Source of the DNA: Phoronis australis | Lineage: Eukaryota > Phoronida > Phoronidae | NCBI GenBank assembly: GCA_002633005.1 | Contig: NMRA01000482.1 | Coordinates: 167,361 to 231,360 of the forward strand | Length of the DNA: 64,000 nt | Direction: 5' to 3' | Part shown: in pieces, positions 59,640 through 64,000 of the stretch | How the letters are laid out: each line of letters opens with the position of its first letter | Position numbering within the stretch: the first letter of the stretch is position 1 | Notes under the pieces: model-generated | Told to the model about the DNA's origin: nothing | The model's input: only the letters and a program-made list of their open reading frames with translations | The model's database searches: none | Position numbers and translations under genes: made by a program

Positions 59640-59990
59640 CCTTAACGTCTCCAATTTATCAATTGACAGATCCAACAGTCCAAAATTTGTAGACCACGAG
59701 CCTCACCGTTATGTCCGTATACACTTCAAACTTTCGCCGCGATTCAAAAAGAACGCAAAGGTTTTGCAGCTCTTGGGAGGGATGTGCCCCACTACGCGGG
59801 TCTGGACTTTGAAAACAGACGCAGCGTACTTGTCAGCGGGATTGCATTGTTTCTTTCCGGTACAGATCTTCTCCGGCCTCAACAGGAATCCAAACTTCTT
59901 TGTACACGTGAAAACCGTGAATCGAAGACTAATAAAAAAACTCGACCAGTGTTAGCACGCGGCAAAGAAGCGCGCGCCGCATAATGTACC
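59640..59990 (+). other. Unrecognised open frame
   Basis: Frame including HYAGLDFENRR and a basic tail to about 59984. It overlaps the large intron of the minus-strand pseudogene. No family recognised; may be chance. Confidence 0.15.
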
Positions 59991-61330
59991 GGCTGTCATC
60001 GAAGACATTTAGTCGGTAACTATCTATTCATGAAACGGGTAACATAGCATCGGCAAGAAATAAATATTGGCACTAATTTCCGAAAGTTTCTAATACCGTA
60101 AAAAAATTTTGCATTATTTTAAGAGAAATTATTTAACTAATCATAATTGGTGTTTTTAAAGTCAAAATGACCCACTGATAGTGAACACATTCGCACCCTT
60201 ACACCCCGAATCTTCCGGAAAATAGCTGTTAGACAACGGTCACGCATCCACTCACCCGGTGACTCAGTGAGTGACATATCGGTCTTACCGAAACAATTCT
60301 CGAACGTTTCTTAGCAGATGAGGCCAGCAAACGTTAAGCTAAATATTAAAACAAGCTCTGCTTGACTTCTTGAGTTAATTTCTTTGGATACAATGCACAC
60401 CTAGATCATTACATTGCATTTACTCCGGTAAATGAACTCTGATGACAAGCACACGCACGATTACTCTCACACACACGCATACAAACTTCAAACCAAACGT
60501 CACGTGACAACAACATTTGTGTCTCTCCAGAGATTGTTCTCGTGTTGCGGGCTACAATCTAGCGCAGATTTGGACTTAATCTGCAGTTAATACAGACTCC
60601 ACAAGAACTTAAAGATCTTAGACATGCTATTTGGAAAACTTGAGGAGGATTTCAGGTAATTTGTTGAGTCGAAGCTGTACTCTTATTCAAGAATTCAAGC
60701 CCCATCGACGAGTGCGAGACCGGCAGCTACGCATTTGTTGGCGAGATTTCGCCCTGGGATTTCAGCACAATTTTCTGAAAAATGATCATAATTTGACAAC
60801 GAATTTTGATAGCCTAATGCACCACAATTTTGTAGAAAGTAAATAATAATATTCTGCACGCTTTATCTTAGCGCGTTAATGCATATGTGCGTACGCTAAG
60901 TGAATCGACCTAGAACGGGTGATTGTGCAGAGGCCGTGATTATCGGCCTCAAAATTGCTCATGTTGGCTTGGTTCTGGTCAAGCGAAAACAAGTTTTTTT
61001 CACTACCAACCGCCGTGGAGTATTTGTTACTGTTTCTTTCAAGGGAAATATTGTTGGGCAGTTTCCAAGATACGTTTTCTTGCCTCCCTCAAAATGGGCG
61101 CTGCATACTTAATGCTACGAAGTCGTAAAGAATTCACTAAGTCGGACTTTGCTACAAGCTCTACCGATGTGTTTGACCCATGTTTAACGCAGTTCTTGAG
61201 GCCTTGGGAAACAGGTAGTAATTAACTTCTTTATCTCGCTAACTGGTATTATAGCAGCAAGGCACACAACACGTATAACCTCCCTGTGGCCGGTTCGCCC
61301 CGACACTTACCGACGTACTTGTTTACCGGC
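59991..61330. other. No recognised gene
   Basis: Intron of the minus-strand pseudogene. ORFs at 60631-60846 and 60900-61225 have no supporting motif. Confidence 0.35.
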
Positions 61331-61523
61331 TTAACCACAATGCAACATTCTGACCCATTTCCGATATGGTGGCGTTGCAACTCCGCTATTGCAATGAATG
61401 ACTAAAAAAATCATCTCCTGTGGTGAACAATGTTTTGCCACACTTTCATTTCTAAATTGCAAACAAATGGGTAAAACAGGATGATAATCATCTTTTGTTA
61501 CATTTCGGGGAATATTAACACAC

Positions 61524-61645
61524 CCATAAACAAATCTAAATGTTTCTCTGCAAACAATCTTGGAATCTACCACGTAGGTCGTTTTAGGGAGTTGTCTAGA
61601 CTTTCGTCGTGACGGCTTGGAGAGCGTAAACTCACTGGTATTCAT
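61524..61645 (-). pseudogene. Exon 1 of the decayed uncharacterised gene
   Basis: Basic stretch SRRKSRQLPKTTYVVDSKIV followed by CRETFRFVYG, donor GG/GTGTGT in phase 2, which fits exon 2. The true start is unknown. Confidence 0.5.
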
Positions 61646-62199
61646 GGGTGTACTTGACAGAATGTCAAGGAATTTGTTGAAACAAATGCCAGGAATCTGA
61701 TTAACTTGTGTTTTTGAATGAGAAAAGACAAGTTTTTTAGCCGTGACCTACTTTTGATGCAAAATGGTGGTCATTTGCTTTCAACCAGTCGCCTGCTGTT
61801 CGAGAAACCGGGTGCGATTTCAGGTGTCTGTCAGACAGATAAAAATTGACAGAAAAGTAGCTGGCAAGAGCATACTATGACCACAATTTTAGAATCTAAA
61901 GAGTGCGAGCATTCTGAATCTGTAGTCGGATTTTTCCTAGCACTTGCAGGCAAGGGCAATTTTGAGGAGAAAACTGTCAAATTTGGTGTTTTTGGGGATT
62001 TTTTCCGATGTGAATTAACCGATTAAAAATTTGTGGCGTAATTAAGTTTCAGTTGTCATGAGTAGTGCTTGTGAGTTGGGAATGCTACAAAACCCTTTTG
62101 CTGTTTTCAAACATTCGATTAGCACGTGAGGATAGGACCCATCTCTACTTCGGTGTGTATCGGCAGTCAAAAGCTTGTAATAACTGTAGTGTGCCCCAA
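61646..62199. other. No recognised feature
   Basis: AT-rich intergenic sequence without motif. Confidence 0.35.
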
Positions 62200-63880
62200 A
62201 TTGCAACGGGGACCGCCATCTTGAAGAAGAGTGCAGCTACAGACTAGCAAGTGATCTTTTCTTATTCCCATCATGTTCACAAATAGAAACAAACCAGATT
62301 CACTAGGCCTATATGCAACGCCTACCTCAAAATTGCAACCAAGCCTGCCGTTCCCATACAATTTAAAATGTTGTCCCTGCAAATAGGCCGCGCCTGCAAC
62401 CAAGCTGTACAGACAGGTCTTCTAATTCGCGATGTATTCGCATCAGCAGCTCATTGTCATGAACAGAGCCACAACATGCGCCATGCGCTAGTTAACAGAT
62501 GTGTATGGACAGTCCACATGAGGTGGAGGAAGTTGCACTAGTGCAAGTTGTTCTAAGGGTAAGCCTGTGTAGGAACGAGGCCTTAAGCATCTACATATTT
62601 TAAATGTCTTTGGTTTGAATTTTTATTTCAGCGTATGGTAGACCACCAAACGCACACTTATATTGGATTTGTTGCTTTGACTACTTGTATTAATGCTTTT
62701 AATTGGTACATAAATATTCCTGCAGCATGCCAACATAAGGCTTGATTGCCGACACAATTTTAATGCACCAGTTGACCCGAGGTGTGCAAACATATTGCAC
62801 CAACAAACTTTTTGAGCTAATAGAGATGCTGTGTCTCCTCAAAACCATGAATATTTACATGTCAGGAAGTGCCACCTTGTCACTTCCTGGAGATCTGTGT
62901 GTACTAGTATAATCAGGAAAAGAAACAATTTGTAAATAAATTGCGGTTTTAAAGAAAACACCACAACTGGTAGCCTTAAAAACAAGTGAGAACGTATAGA
63001 AAACCCTATTAATTCCAAATATTACACAATCGTTATTTGACAGTGAAATGAACAAATAAAAAACTGTGCCTTGTTTCATTATGGTAACAATGGTATTGCC
63101 ATACAATCATGTGTATATTCACAATTTAATGAGACATAGCATCTTTAAACGCGAACACAAACGCGTGAGTCACCAGAGGCCATTTTTGTGTGCTCGTGCA
63201 TGCGTTGTGTTCCATTAGAGAGGTTCAGGTACATTTAAACGCGAACGTGAATGTGTGGTTACATGTTCACGCTCGCGTACGCGTTGCGATGCATTAATTG
63301 TTTCGGCACTTTGCAATGAAGAGGGATGGAAGGGCAAACGCTAATTGATCAGTTTTTGCCGGGTAGATCTTGTTTTGCAGTGTACAGGGGCGTCAGAGCC
63401 CACTTGCGCCCCCATGACTACACTATTTGCTCTCCCAGACGCCAAAAGAGAGGTAAGGGTGTGGGAAATTGGTGGGGACAAGGAGAGGGGGCGAAATAGG
63501 CGGCGACCAGGAGATATACATGTAAGTGGCACCCGTGAGGTGCGACCAGGGGTGTCGGAGCTACGACCGTGGTGACATCACTATATTTTGGCCCCAATGA
63601 AATCAATATCTGAGCATTCATAACAATCCTAAGCTGTCATTGTTTCAGATGTCAACGTCTGTTTTGAGCAAAAAATTATGCTGAAAAAATCTCTGTGTCC
63701 AATTGTCGAACTCTCAGTTATCTCTGTTTGCTTTAAATATGTCTAGTCAATGCATTCCTCTGACTTGCTTTCATGATATTTTACCGAAATTGGATGTTTG
63801 TGTACAAAACACCAATACAATTTTTCTGTGACTCCCAACAACAGCAGGTTACCTTGAGAAAAAGCAGCAGAGCCAAGATG
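62200..63880 (+). repeat. Interspersed repeat family R, longest copy
   Basis: Contains in order the blocks found separately at 33950, 45640, 50088 and 56880, so it is the best view of the whole element (about 1.7 kb). No protein-coding capacity. The ends were not defined. Confidence 0.65.
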
Positions 63881-64000
63881 GCCTCAAAACAAAGGTCATT
63901 TTTCAGACATTCAACCAAGTAAAACAAATCCACAAAGATACACCATGCTCTGGATGGTTAAACATTCTAAAACCATTATGAATTGCGTAAAATTAACGAT

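Larger units (their letters stand above)
58301..61645 (-). pseudogene. Decayed three-exon gene of an uncharacterised metazoan family
   Basis: Exons joined by me (minus): about 61645-61524, 59348-59073, 58758-58301. From memory, many cnidarian and lophotrochozoan genomes hold proteins with the same string of motifs: VCRETFRF, LLKHYRQH, FPPEDTEKAVG...ILNFAEDHALVLPG, RILPSSV, FNIWKNHMPFV, DLCWLCKNN and FAQQLHIPHSSYQHGPIYF. Function unknown; a transposase or transposase-derived origin is a guess. Exon 1 to 2 phase agrees. Exon 2 needs two frame changes (at an A run near 59265 and after LPGR near 59160), and the frame ends early after HPFPK, so it is probably dead, unless these are base errors. 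Confidence 0.6.

Noticed and set aside
1-64000. CRISPR array, operons, ribosome binding sites or riboswitches
   Set aside because: The window is animal nuclear DNA; no regularly spaced repeat-spacer pattern is present.

Overview
This is nuclear DNA of a marine invertebrate animal. It has many spliced genes, long introns, microsatellites, MITE-like repeats and a wide mix of retroelements (CR1/Jockey-like and L1-like LINEs, DIRS-like, Penelope-like, an LTR and a SINE). The gene content (a mucolipin channel, a single-exon Toll-like receptor, arthropod/mollusc-type CS-alpha-beta defensins) and the element mix fit a lophotrochozoan such as a mollusc or brachiopod. That assignment is inference; no species marker is visible.

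Layout. 1-15.5 kb, minus strand: a mucolipin (TRPML) cation channel gene. Twelve consecutive coding exons can be joined with matching splice phases; the 3' end runs off the left edge. Its introns hold an LTR-like element with heat-shock-like sites, a SINE, a 225-bp MITE and two smaller repeat families. 15.8-22.5 kb: two pairs of long, nearly identical direct duplications, each joined at a single N. With the 2.1-3.6 kb pair, which is joined by a 43-N gap, these look like uncollapsed haplotypes rather than biology. 22.5-28.6 kb: no recognised gene, one orphan exon candidate. 28.6-31.5 kb, plus: a 937-codon Toll-like receptor in one open frame (LRRNT, LRRs, LRRCT, one TM, TIR).

35.1-45.2 and 52.2-56.7 kb: a segmental duplication carrying two small secreted defensin genes on the plus strand. 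Both share a TATA box, a 5' UTR exon, a signal-peptide exon, an exon with furin site and six-cysteine domain, and a tiny third exon. They are too small and too split for ORF-based gene finding and are the most interesting content. Copy 1 was later invaded by a LINE and a palindromic 148-bp element; copy 2 shows the empty sites. 45.6-50.7 kb between them is a nest of broken retroelements. 58.3-61.6 kb, minus: a decayed three-exon gene of an uncharacterised metazoan family I recognise from memory, possibly transposase-derived. The rest, to 64 kb, is mostly repeat.

Functionally, a pathogen-sensing receptor and two antimicrobial-peptide genes lie within 26 kb of each other. The sequence shows co-location only, not co-regulation.
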